Below are positions 8,559 through 15,457 of a stretch of DNA of 20,736 bases, one piece after another. Each line of letters begins with the position of its first letter. Position 1 is the stretch's first letter. This DNA comes from JBBQIY01 sp964553035 (GTDB lineage: Bacteria; Verrucomicrobiota; Kiritimatiellia; RFP12; UBA3636), in NCBI GenBank assembly GCA_964553035.1, contig CAZKJH010000068.1, forward strand, positions 1 to 20,736, given 5' to 3'. Below the pieces are notes generated by a model. The model was not told the DNA's origin and searched no databases. It worked only from the letters and a program-made list of their open reading frames with translations. The translations under genes and the position numbers were made by a program.

Positions 8559-11500
8559 CTACTCGTGTTCACACGTCTGCTTGCCATAGTCACAGCGCAG
8601 GCAACGCTTCGCCTGACGCACGGCGGTACTCTCGTTCCAGGGCTGTTCCACTTCCGTGAAATTGCGTCGTCGTTTTTCGAGACCGATCGTCGGCAACTTC
8701 TCGCGACCGTATGCCACAGGATCCGCATCCGGATCGAATTCGGCTCCCGAATCGTGGTAGCCCCTCCAGAAGGCGTGCTCCTCTCCCGTGAACATCTTGT
8801 CGATGGCAACGGCAGTGCGTTCACCGGCGGCGATTGCCTCCACGACGGAAGATGGCCCGGATACCGCATCTCCGCCGGCATACAGCCAGTCAAGCGACGT
8901 GGCTCCACTCCGCGGATCAGCCTTGATCCAGCCGCGCGGCGTGAACTCCACGTCTACACCTTTCCCCAACGACTGGACATCCAATGCCTGACCGATCGCA
9001 ACGATGACCTGATCGGCTGGAAGGATCTCGCCCTCCGCCTCCGTTTTATCCTCAGGACGCCTGCGACCTGATCGATCAAATTCGCCAAGTTTCATCGGAT
9101 TACAGCGAACACCGGTAACCTTGCCAGCCTTGACCTCGAAGGCTTCCGGATGCATGAGCGTCCGGAGCGTCACGCCCTCTTGCAGAGCCTCCTCAATTTC
9201 CTCTGCGTATGCCGGCATTTCTTCGCGTGTGCGGCGGTAAAGCACCGTCACACGCTCAGCCCCGAGCCTGATGGCGGTACGCGCAGCATCAATTGCTGCA
9301 TTGCCGCCGCCGATGACGGCGATGTTCTTTCCGACCGGAACAGAACCACGAATGTTATACTGGCGCAAAAAGCTCATCGCCTCCGTCACGCCGTCTGCAT
9401 CAGCTCCGGGAACATCCAGAAGAACACCGAGTGGCGCACCCACCGCAACAAAAACCGCTTCGTAACCCTTCTCCTTTAACTCCGCGAGCGAGAAGTCTCG
9501 TCCCATCGCCTTGTCGGTTTCGATATTAACGCCCAAATGCTCAACCATACGCACTTCGCGTGCGAGTTCCTCACGCGGCAACCGGTAGGCCGGAATCGCC
9601 TGCACAAGCATACCGCCTGGGCGCGATGCAGACTCGAAAACATCGGGCTTATAACCCATCCTAGCGAGAAAATAGGCGCAGGAAAGACCGGCGGGGCCAG
9701 CACCCACGATTGCAATTTTCCGCCCAGCGTTTTCCGCCTTTTCACGCACCTCGGGTACTTGTACCGTCACCTCTTGGTCGACCATGAAGCGCTTGATGCC
9801 ACGGATTGCCACAGATTCATCAAGAGAGGCACGGCGGCATTTGTCCTCACAAGTATGGAAACATACTCGTGCACAGACGGAGGCAAACGGATTTTTTTCG
9901 CGATGCAGTCGTAGCGCTTCGGCATACCTTTTGTCACCGACAAGCGAAACGAATCCCGGCACATCGACACCGGCTGGGCAAGCACTCAGACACGGTGCGC
10001 GCACGAGGCCAGCGCAGACACCTGCGCGGCAATGTTTATCGCGGATATGCTCTTCATATTCGTTGCGGAAGTGGCGGATGGTCGATAGCACCGGATTAGG
10101 AGCCGTCTGGCCGAGGCCGCACAGTGATGCCGTTTTGATAAAGTTGCCAAGCTCCACAAGCTTGTCGATATCGCCCTCCTCACCTTGCCCCGTGCAAATC
10201 CGCTCGAGGATTTCGAGCATCCGGCGCGTCCCGACTCGGCAGGGAGCGCATTTGCCGCAGGATTCCTCCTGCACGAACTCGATGAAAAAACGAGCCACAT
10301 CGACCATACACGTGTCCTCGTCCATGACGATGAGACCGCCGGAACCCATAATCGCACCGAGTTCAGCCAGTGACTCGTAGTCAAGTGGGACATTAAGGTT
10401 TTCGCGTGGGATACATCCGCCGGAAGGGCCGCCCATTTGCGCGGCTTTGAAGTGGCGATTGTTTCGGATGCCCCCACCAATATCGTAGATGACCTCGCCG
10501 AGAGATGTGCCGATGGGAACTTCCACAAGACCCGTATTGCGGACAGCTCCCGCCAAGGCAAAAACTTTTGTTCCCTTGCTTTTGGCCGTTCCGAAGGAAG
10601 AGTACCAATTACCGCCCTTCTGAATGATGGCGGTGACGTTGGCGTATGTCTCGACATTGTTAAGCACGGTGGGACAACCCCAGAGCCCTTTCTGCGCTGG
10701 GAATGGAGGACGCGGACGTGGCTCACCTCGCTTGCCTTCGATGGAGGCGATGAGCGCAGTCTCCTCGCCGCAGACAAAGGCACCGGAGCCCATCCGGATC
10801 TCAAGGTCGAATGAAAAGTCAACACCAAGAATTTTCTTGCCTAAGAGGCCGCTTTTTCTCGCCTGTTCGATGGCTATCGTCAGACGCTCGACAGCCAGCG
10901 GATATTCCGCACGCACATACACATAACCCTGCGCAGCACCGACAGCATAGGCGGCAATGGCCATGCCTTCGATCACGCTGTGCGGATCTCCTTCGAGAAC
11001 GCTGCGATCCATGTAGGCACCGGGATCGCCCTCATCGGCATTACAAAGCACATAGCGCGTTTCAGCCTGCGTCTCGCGAGTGAGGTGCCACTTCAGCCAC
11101 GTCGGAAACCCAGCACCGCCGCGACCACGGAGTCCCGACGCTTTCATCTCTTCAATCACAGCCGACGGCGTCATCTCCGACAACACCTTGGCGAGGGTGG
11201 AATAGCCCTCGCGGGCGATGTAGTCCGCGATGCGCGTGGGGTTAATCCATCCGCAGTTGCGAAGGACAATCTGCGTCTGCCGTTTAAAAAACTCGATGCT
11301 CTCGCGGCAAGGGAAAGGCGTCTTGCCAGTTGGATCGGTCACCATCAGGCGTTCAATCTTCTTGCCACCACAAAGGTGAGAGGAAACGATCTCCTCGGCA
11401 TCGGTCGGCTTCACACCCTGATAGAAAGTTCTGTCTTCGCCGATGAGGATGACGGGGCCGATGACGCAAGGACCCATGCATCCCGTCTCGACAAGCGAAA

Positions 11501-11708
11501 CCTGCTCGGCGATGCCGTTCTTCACAAGCGCCTCATTGAGTGCGTCGCGGACTTCTTTGGCACCCGAGGCAAGACAGCTTCCTCCGAAACATACCAGAAT
11601 CTGGCGAGCTCCGCTATTTTGACCTGACTTGACGGCAGGTTTTAACTTATCGCGAAAGGCAATAAGATCGGCTACACGCTTCAACTTAGGCAATGCTCTG
11701 GACTTCAT
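8559..11708 (-). CDS. Fusion of HydB/NuoF-like diaphorase with GltD/NfnB-like NADPH flavoprotein
   Basis: This 1049-residue chain carries two redox modules. Residues 1-560 are HydB/NuoF-like: a thioredoxin-fold [2Fe-2S] domain (C40, C45, C77, C81), the FMN/NAD(H) domain with GRGGAGFP (195-202), an SLBB region, and the [4Fe-4S] site CxxCxxC (484/487/490) plus C530. Normal HydB proteins then have a 2x[4Fe-4S] ferredoxin tail. Here the chain passes at about 560-575 straight into a complete GltD/NfnB module: cysteine sets C560/C565/C573/C577 and C612/C616/C620/C624, FAD motif GAGPAGLSC (669-677), NADPH-type motif IGGGNAAIDAA (799-809) with LYRRTREEMPA after it, a second FAD motif with YAGGD (943-947), and a Cys-containing C-terminus. 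It presumably takes electrons from NADPH or delivers them to NADP+ while the HydB part handles NAD(H). The ATG overlaps the upstream nuoE-like stop (ATGA). Domain calls are firm; the combined reaction is inference. Confidence 0.92.
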   Translation of the reverse strand: MKSRALPKLKRVADLIAFRDKLKPAVKSGQNSGARQILVCFGGSCLASGAKEVRDALNEALVKNGIAEQVSLVETGCMGPCVIGPVILIGEDRTFYQGVKPTDAEEIVSSHLCGGKKIERLMVTDPTGKTPFPCRESIEFFKRQTQIVLRNCGWINPTRIADYIAREGYSTLAKVLSEMTPSAVIEEMKASGLRGRGGAGFPTWLKWHLTRETQAETRYVLCNADEGDPGAYMDRSVLEGDPHSVIEGMAIAAYAVGAAQGYVYVRAEYPLAVERLTIAIEQARKSGLLGKKILGVDFSFDLEIRMGSGAFVCGEETALIASIEGKRGEPRPRPPFPAQKGLWGCPTVLNNVETYANVTAIIQKGGNWYSSFGTAKSKGTKVFALAGAVRNTGLVEVPIGTSLGEVIYDIGGGIRNNRHFKAAQMGGPSGGCIPRENLNVPLDYESLAELGAIMGSGGLIVMDEDTCMVDVARFFIEFVQEESCGKCAPCRVGTRRMLEILERICTGQGEEGDIDKLVELGNFIKTASLCGLGQTAPNPVLSTIRHFRNEYEEHIRDKHCRAGVCAGLVRAPCLSACPAGVDVPGFVSLVGDKRYAEALRLHREKNPFASVCARVCFHTCEDKCRRASLDESVAIRGIKRFMVDQEVTVQVPEVREKAENAGRKIAIVGAGPAGLSCAYFLARMGYKPDVFESASRPGGMLVQAIPAYRLPREELAREVRMVEHLGVNIETDKAMGRDFSLAELKEKGYEAVFVAVGAPLGVLLDVPGADADGVTEAMSFLRQYNIRGSVPVGKNIAVIGGGNAAIDAARTAIRLGAERVTVLYRRTREEMPAYAEEIEEALQEGVTLRTLMHPEAFEVKAGKVTGVRCNPMKLGEFDRSGRRRPEDKTEAEGEILPADQVIVAIGQALDVQSLGKGVDVEFTPRGWIKADPRSGATSLDWLYAGGDAVSGPSSVVEAIAAGERTAVAIDKMFTGEEHAFWRGYHDSGAEFDPDADPVAYGREKLPTIGLEKRRRNFTEVEQPWNESTAVRQAKRCLRCDYGKQTCEHE

Positions 11709-12259
11709 GCGTCCTCCTTTTCTTCGGCGACCATATCGCTGGCTTGAGTCTGGTTAATTAAGTCGCCGACGCGCGAAGGCTTGACACGCTGATGAACGGT
11801 CTCATCGACCATCACGACAGGCGCCATTCCGCAGGCACCAAAGCAACGCCCCACTTCGAGCGAAAATTGCCGATCCGGCGTCGTCTCGCCCACATCTACA
11901 CCCAACTTCTTTTTAAAAGCCTCCAGCACGGCCTTGCCTCCACGCACGTAGCATGCCGTACCCAGACATACGCGCACCAAATGCTTTCCACGCGGATTGA
12001 GGGTAAAGAAGGAGTAGAATGAAATGACACCAGTCACCTCACTAAGCGTCTTTCCAAATCCCGTGGCCAAAGTTTTGATCGCATCCTCCGGCAAGTATCC
12101 ATAAAGTGCTTGGGCCGTCTGAAGAGCCGGAATAAGCCCTCCGGGTTTGTCCTTGTACTGGGCCACAATCTCGTTTAGTGCCTCTCTGAGTTCTGCCTCT
12201 GGGAGTACTTCAGAACACGTGCAACTGGATGCACACGCCGCAGTCGATGATGCAGTCAT
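11705..12259 (-). CDS. NuoE/HydC-like [2Fe-2S] subunit of the hydrogenase complex
   Basis: This 184-residue protein belongs to the 24-kDa NuoE family (HydC/HndA in bifurcating hydrogenases). A helical bundle at about 20-90 precedes the thioredoxin-fold domain, whose [2Fe-2S] ligands are C98, C103 (CLGTACYVRGG) and C139, C143 (CFGACGMAP). In the complex it passes electrons to or from the FMN of the HydB-like subunit. The extreme N-terminus is unusually rich in cysteine (AACASSCTCSE), which is not part of the family core and could be a tail of no function or an extra metal site. The ATG has a good ribosome site (AAGGAG, 6 bases upstream). It lies 29 bases after the CBS gene, and its stop overlaps the start of the fused HydB gene by 4 bases, which suggests translational coupling. 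Confidence 0.93.
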   Translation of the reverse strand: MTASSTAACASSCTCSEVLPEAELREALNEIVAQYKDKPGGLIPALQTAQALYGYLPEDAIKTLATGFGKTLSEVTGVISFYSFFTLNPRGKHLVRVCLGTACYVRGGKAVLEAFKKKLGVDVGETTPDRQFSLEVGRCFGACGMAPVVMVDETVHQRVKPSRVGDLINQTQASDMVAEEKEDA

Positions 12260-12288
12260 TCAATTCTCCTTAAGGGGTGGACCAATCC

Positions 12289-12732
12289 TTACAGGGATCC
12301 TTCTATATATTTCTCGAGAGACCGGATCATCGACTCCTGTTCAGAGGAGACGGACTTCACAAGATCGCCAATGGAGATGATGCCAACAATGTTTTTGGAT
12401 CCGTCCAAGACTGGGAGGTGGCGGATACGTTTGCTCGTCATAATGGCCATACACTCGTCGACGTTGGCATCGGGGGCGACATAAATCACTTTTGTCGTCA
12501 TCACCTCCTTGACTGTCAAATCGCGAGCCGACCTGTCTTCGAGGATGACCTTGTTAAAGCAGTCCTGCTCCACAAAGATTCCAACGAGCTTTCCGCTGTC
12601 GTTAACAACAACAAGAGAGCCAATGTTCTTGTCATACATCATCTTGATGGCATCGAAAACAGAGGCATCGGAACCAACGGTTACGACATCGCCTCCTTTT
12701 TGCATGAGAAGCTGGTTGATATGTGTATTCAA
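12289..12732 (-). CDS. Two-CBS-domain protein heading the hydrogenase operon
   Basis: The 147-residue protein is a bare CBS pair: CBS1 about 5-60 (DASVFDAIKMMYDKNIGSLVV) and CBS2 about 73-130 (VKEVMTTKVIYVAPDANVDECMAIM, then RIRHLPVLDG). Such modules bind adenine nucleotides (AMP, ADP, ATP, NAD or S-adenosylmethionine) and act as energy sensors. It is the first gene of the operon with nuoE-like, hydB-gltD and hydrogenase genes, so sensing of cell energy charge to control the complex is a fair inference, not shown. The start is TTG: AGGAGG (12740-12745 on the opposite strand) lies 7 bases upstream, and the next Met (residue 10) would cut into CBS1. The transcript is expected to have a leader of about 175 bases. 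Confidence 0.88.
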   Translation of the reverse strand: MNTHINQLLMQKGGDVVTVGSDASVFDAIKMMYDKNIGSLVVVNDSGKLVGIFVEQDCFNKVILEDRSARDLTVKEVMTTKVIYVAPDANVDECMAIMTSKRIRHLPVLDGSKNIVGIISIGDLVKSVSSEQESMIRSLEKYIEGSL

Positions 12733-12907
12733 TGTTTAGCCTCCTATTTTTTCGGGTCTAACAAGGTAAACCCCTAACCTCAGTGCCACTCCGTTATGCT
12801 CGGTTATCACGTTGCAATAGCGGAAAAAGAGCGGAACCAAATCAGTTTAGTTTGAACCTGCGCCGAACATTTCGTTACATCCCTTCTACTACAACGATCA
12901 CGAGATT
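12733..12907 (-). other. Leader region (about 175 bases) of the hydrogenase operon
   Basis: The predicted promoter lies far upstream of the TTG start, leaving a long untranslated leader. I see no known riboswitch consensus and no strong terminator hairpin. The only structure noted is weak: GGTAAACC near 12765-12772 with flanking TTAG repeats. It may carry a regulatory RNA element, but nothing in it is diagnostic. Confidence 0.3.
12740..12745 (-). promoter_or_regulatory. Strong ribosome binding site fixing a TTG start for the CBS gene
   Basis: AGGAGG on the minus strand sits 7 bases before the TTG at 12732-12730. No ATG in frame lies at suitable spacing, so the TTG start is preferred. A weak start codon with a near-perfect ribosome site may tune expression of the first gene of the operon. 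Confidence 0.65.
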
Positions 12908-12913
12908 ACGCCG

Positions 12914-12943
12914 ATCGTACACATTAGTCAAACAAAATGTCAA
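12914..12943 (-). promoter_or_regulatory. Sigma-70-type promoter of the hydrogenase operon with repeated GTTTGAC sites
   Basis: On the minus strand a perfect -35 TTGACA (12943-12938) is followed after 18 bases by TACGAT (12919-12914). The -35 lies inside one of three copies of G(T/C)TTGAC, whose complements are at 12927-12933, 12939-12945 and 12971-12977. The first two sit in a 12-base imperfect tandem repeat (10 of 12 identical). A 6-base dyad CACATT (12920-12925) / AATGTG (12948-12953) brackets the -35 and spacer. An A/T tract upstream could act as an UP element. This is a likely regulated promoter. Confidence 0.6.
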
Positions 12944-13062
12944 GCCAAATGTGAGATTTAAAGAAAAAAAGTCAAACATCCGTTTTACCCCTAAGAAATT
13001 CTGAGGCGATTTCTGAGGATTATCCCGACTGGCGTTTCTGCTGTACGCATGTTCGTGCGGCA

Positions 13063-13707
13063 TTAATTCTCGAGAATCGGTACAGTCAAAAACTCAGCAT
13101 CAGGCCAGTCGCGTGCAAGCATCACACGGAAAAAGGCTTCAGAGTCCTTCTGAATCAACCGATTTCCTTCAGGAAATGAGTTGTAAACCAGCGACTGCAA
13201 TTTCATCCCACGGCTCTTCAAGGCTTCCAGCGACAGGAGCGTATGGTTGATGCTCCCCAACCTGCCCGAGGTTGCGAGAATCACCGCATAACCGCAGGCT
13301 TTCACATAGTCGATCGTCAACAACGTGTCACTGAGCGGAACCATCAAACCCCCAGCCCCTTCAAGCAGTACGGCTTCGTATCGCTCTGCAAGCGTTGCCG
13401 TCGCATCTGTAATCTTTTCGAGGTTCACTGGACGGCCCTCCATCCGAGCCGCAAGATGCGGAGATGCAGGAAAGGGATAGAGCTCGGGCATCGTGAGCTG
13501 GGAAATATCCTCTGGGAGCAAGGCGATACCCATAATCTTTCGGTGAAGAAGAATATCTTCCGACATACCGATGTTGCCCGTTTGCACGAGCTTCTGCGTA
13601 ATGGTTCGAATGCCAGCCGAAGTCCACTCTCGTGCCAGATAGCCGGTGACGTAACTCTTCCCGGCATCGGTATCAATTCCGCTTACAAAATAGACGCTCC
13701 CACTCAT
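13063..13707 (-). CDS. bioD: Dethiobiotin synthetase
   Basis: This 214-residue enzyme has the usual BioD length. It closes the ureido ring of dethiobiotin from 7,8-diaminopelargonate, CO2 and ATP. The P-loop is GIDTDAGKS (10-18), matching the family GxxTxxGKT/S, with K17 as the ATP-phosphate lysine. The second signature EGAGG (116-120), in LLEGAGGLMVPLSD, is intact. It is the last gene of a bioG-bioC-bioD operon: only 2 bases separate it from the bioC stop, and a GGAG ribosome site lies within the end of bioC. The partner genes bioA, bioB and bioF are not in the window and must be elsewhere if the pathway is complete. No clear terminator follows. Confidence 0.94.
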   Translation of the reverse strand: MSGSVYFVSGIDTDAGKSYVTGYLAREWTSAGIRTITQKLVQTGNIGMSEDILLHRKIMGIALLPEDISQLTMPELYPFPASPHLAARMEGRPVNLEKITDATATLAERYEAVLLEGAGGLMVPLSDTLLTIDYVKACGYAVILATSGRLGSINHTLLSLEALKSRGMKLQSLVYNSFPEGNRLIQKDSEAFFRVMLARDWPDAEFLTVPILEN

Positions 13708-13709
13708 GA

Positions 13710-14456
13710 TTATCGCTTCTCCGCAATGAAGTATATCGGATGATAGGTCAACGTGATGCCCCCGTCGACAGCATAGCGTATTGCGTACTCGCGACAGAAC
13801 CTTCGTGTTTGCGCAACGCTCAAGGTCGCAGAGGCAATACCTCCGGTTCCCGTTTCACGGATGTGCCGCAACAGATCAGTCACCGTACCTAGAACAATAG
13901 ATTCCAACGTTTCACTCGCATGTCGGACAGCAAACCCTGCAACCTCAAGCAAAGCCGTGTGCTCATCAAGGGATTTGTAGTCAAGCCCAACACCGAAAAC
14001 AGCGCGAATTTCCTTTAGGTTCTCAGGACCAAAAGTTGAAAAAGCGAAGCATCCGCCAACAGGTAGTCCTTGTGAAAGGGTGTGGAAGAATTGACCAATG
14101 TCGGCAAACCATTGAACAGCCGAACAGGAAACAACATTCGTACACCCATCCGGAACCGAAAGGGTCTCGGCATCACCATGCACAAACTCAATTTGTCCTG
14201 AGATCGCCTCTAGTGGCTTTTCAGCCTCAAAACAAAGATCGTTCGCCACAAGCCGAGAAGGCATAAACGTCTTGAAAATCAGGTCTGTCAACAAACCCGT
14301 TCCAGCACCTACCTCATAAATCGCAGCATTTTTCGGAAACCCATTGAGAAGCATCAGGCGTACCAGCTCCGCTACGATCAGGCGCTGGATGACGGCACTG
14401 TTATCGTAGGTTTGGAAGGCTCCACCAAAATGACGTGCAATAAGCGCTTTATCCAT
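13710..14456 (-). CDS. bioC: Malonyl-ACP O-methyltransferase
   Basis: BioC methylates the free carboxyl of malonyl-ACP, so that the fatty acid synthesis machinery can build a pimeloyl chain for biotin. The 248-residue form given here starts MDKALIARHFGGAFQTYDN, the characteristic BioC opening, and contains the SAM-binding motif EVGAGTG (48-54) and a typical C-terminus for class I methyltransferases. The longer frame starting at 14495 adds 13 unrelated residues. The start at 14456 is chosen because GGAGGTGAG lies 5 bases upstream and because the N-terminus then matches the family. The first 8 bases overlap the end of bioG, indicating coupled translation. Confidence 0.92.
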   Translation of the reverse strand: MDKALIARHFGGAFQTYDNSAVIQRLIVAELVRLMLLNGFPKNAAIYEVGAGTGLLTDLIFKTFMPSRLVANDLCFEAEKPLEAISGQIEFVHGDAETLSVPDGCTNVVSCSAVQWFADIGQFFHTLSQGLPVGGCFAFSTFGPENLKEIRAVFGVGLDYKSLDEHTALLEVAGFAVRHASETLESIVLGTVTDLLRHIRETGTGGIASATLSVAQTRRFCREYAIRYAVDGGITLTYHPIYFIAEKR

Positions 14457-15108
14457 GCTCACCTCCCCCACAAACCACAGAACGAAGAAGCTCACGGTTG
14501 TAGTGCGCTATGTCGATGACGTCCACGGGACAAAGCCCGCGCCACGCATTCTCTTGGTTAGCGCAGGAGAATATCGCATCACGCTTGCCAACAATTGCAC
14601 GTTTGAACTGTGGAGAAACTTTACAGACTGCCGATTCTCGACCGATCCATGCAAGCTCATCCACAAGGCTTTTAATACTCCGTTTCGGATGCACACACGT
14701 GTAAGACGCAAGCGTCGCAGCGTCCCCACACATCCGACGGTCGAAACGCGCAAGGTTAGCATCGGATAGCCCTTGCAATGTACCCTGAAAAACGCGCGGA
14801 GGGATGCCCCGTGTTTCATCAACTGGAAACGGTGTACCATTCACGGCGGTGGCATTCTCTGCAAGAATTGGGAAGTCGCCCATCAGTGCAGAAACCGCCC
14901 AGACACCAAGCGACCAAGCAATCACACGGACACTTTTATAGGACTCAAGCAAACCGCTATTGAAATCGAGGTCGGTATAGTTGCAGCAGATCAGAAGATC
15001 AGATTCAGGCGCACGAAAATCAAGGAATGGATTTTCATCCATTCCCCACCCTGCAAAAAACACGGTCAGGTGTTCACACCCGCTTTTTTGAAGAAATACA
15101 TGTTGCAT
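14449..15108 (-). CDS. bioG: Pimeloyl-ACP methyl ester esterase, BioG family
   Basis: BioG removes the methyl group added by BioC once the pimeloyl chain is complete, playing the role BioH plays in E. coli. The 219-residue alpha/beta hydrolase has the family opening FFAGWGMD (17-24) and a nucleophile elbow AWSLGVW (64-70, S66). D177 (KRD) and H202 (IAHY) are plausible triad partners, placed as expected. Gene order bioG-bioC-bioD with overlaps supports the call. The ATG has only a weak ribosome site; an extended -10 promoter lies about 25 bases upstream, giving a very short leader. A BioH-type esterase is excluded by sequence style. Confidence 0.9.
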   Translation of the reverse strand: MQHVFLQKSGCEHLTVFFAGWGMDENPFLDFRAPESDLLICCNYTDLDFNSGLLESYKSVRVIAWSLGVWAVSALMGDFPILAENATAVNGTPFPVDETRGIPPRVFQGTLQGLSDANLARFDRRMCGDAATLASYTCVHPKRSIKSLVDELAWIGRESAVCKVSPQFKRAIVGKRDAIFSCANQENAWRGLCPVDVIDIAHYNRELLRSVVCGGGEHG

Positions 15109-15132
15109 GACGACTCTTTGAAAAGGGCGCGC

Positions 15133-15141
15133 ATCATACCA
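15133..15141 (-). promoter_or_regulatory. Extended -10 promoter element for bioGCD
   Basis: TGGTATGAT on the minus strand (TGn followed by TATGAT, a near-consensus -10) ends 24 bases before the bioG ATG. No good -35 is seen, which is normal for extended -10 promoters. Transcription would start about 18 bases before the gene. Confidence 0.45.
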
Positions 15142-15187
15142 GAAAAGGCGGGTTGATTACACAAAAAACGGATCGCAACTGCGAGTT

Positions 15188-15261
15188 TTGTGACTGGATT
15201 GACCTCACTGACCGAATTGACGCTTATGAGCTTAGTCGGACAGGTCTGACTTGTCTGACAT
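15188..15261. repeat. 9-bp-periodic TGAC repeat tract
   Basis: TGAC recurs every 9 bases in TTGTGACTG, GATTGACCT, CACTGACCG and AATTGACGC (15188-15223). After a two-base phase slip come GTCGGACAG, GTCTGACTT and GTCTGACAT (15235-15261). The tract overlaps the 3' end of the ACR3 remnant, whose last residues (VDVRQVRPVRLSS) are encoded by it. Confidence 0.6.
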
Positions 15262-15457
15262 CCACAGAATCAGTAGCCCAGCGTGTCTTATTCGCGATGC
15301 GGACGAAGATGAGCATAACAGGGAATGCCACGAGCACATCAACGATGGTGACGAGGGCTACCGGCGACGAGACGCCGAAAACGGCAATGGCGACAGCCAC
15401 CGATAGTTCAAAGAAATTAGACGCACCTATCACGCCTGCGGGTTTATCTTGCCTCAT
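15224..15457 (-). pseudogene. acr3: 3' remnant of an ACR3-family arsenite efflux transporter gene
   Basis: The 77-residue frame encodes only the last part of an ACR3 arsenite/H+ antiporter: KPAGVIGASNFFELSVAVA, then a hydrophobic helix ending FPVMLIFVRIANKTR. The NFFEL segment is a conserved ACR3 feature. A full transporter has about 350 residues and ten membrane helices, so some 80% is missing. The final 15 or so residues are encoded by a 9-bp-periodic repeat tract rather than by ACR3 sequence. No ACR3-like sequence continues upstream, where the frame soon meets a TAA. The ATG overlaps the stop of the SEC-C/rhodanese gene (ATGA), so the fragment may still be translated, but transport function is lost. 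Confidence 0.75.

Noticed and set aside
10980..11627. Long plus-strand frame (215 codons), and several others opposite the hydrogenase operon
   Set aside because: All lie antisense to strongly recognised genes (HydB-GltD, HydA), and none has a domain or start signal of its own.
14457..14495. Longer start for bioC at 14495
   Set aside because: It adds 13 residues unlike BioC, while the start at 14456 has a strong GGAGGTGAG site 5 bases upstream and the family-typical N-terminus.
15141..15172. BirA-like operator near the bioG promoter (GGTTGATTACACAA)
   Set aside because: It only loosely resembles one half of the BirA site. The spacing is wrong and no second half-site exists.
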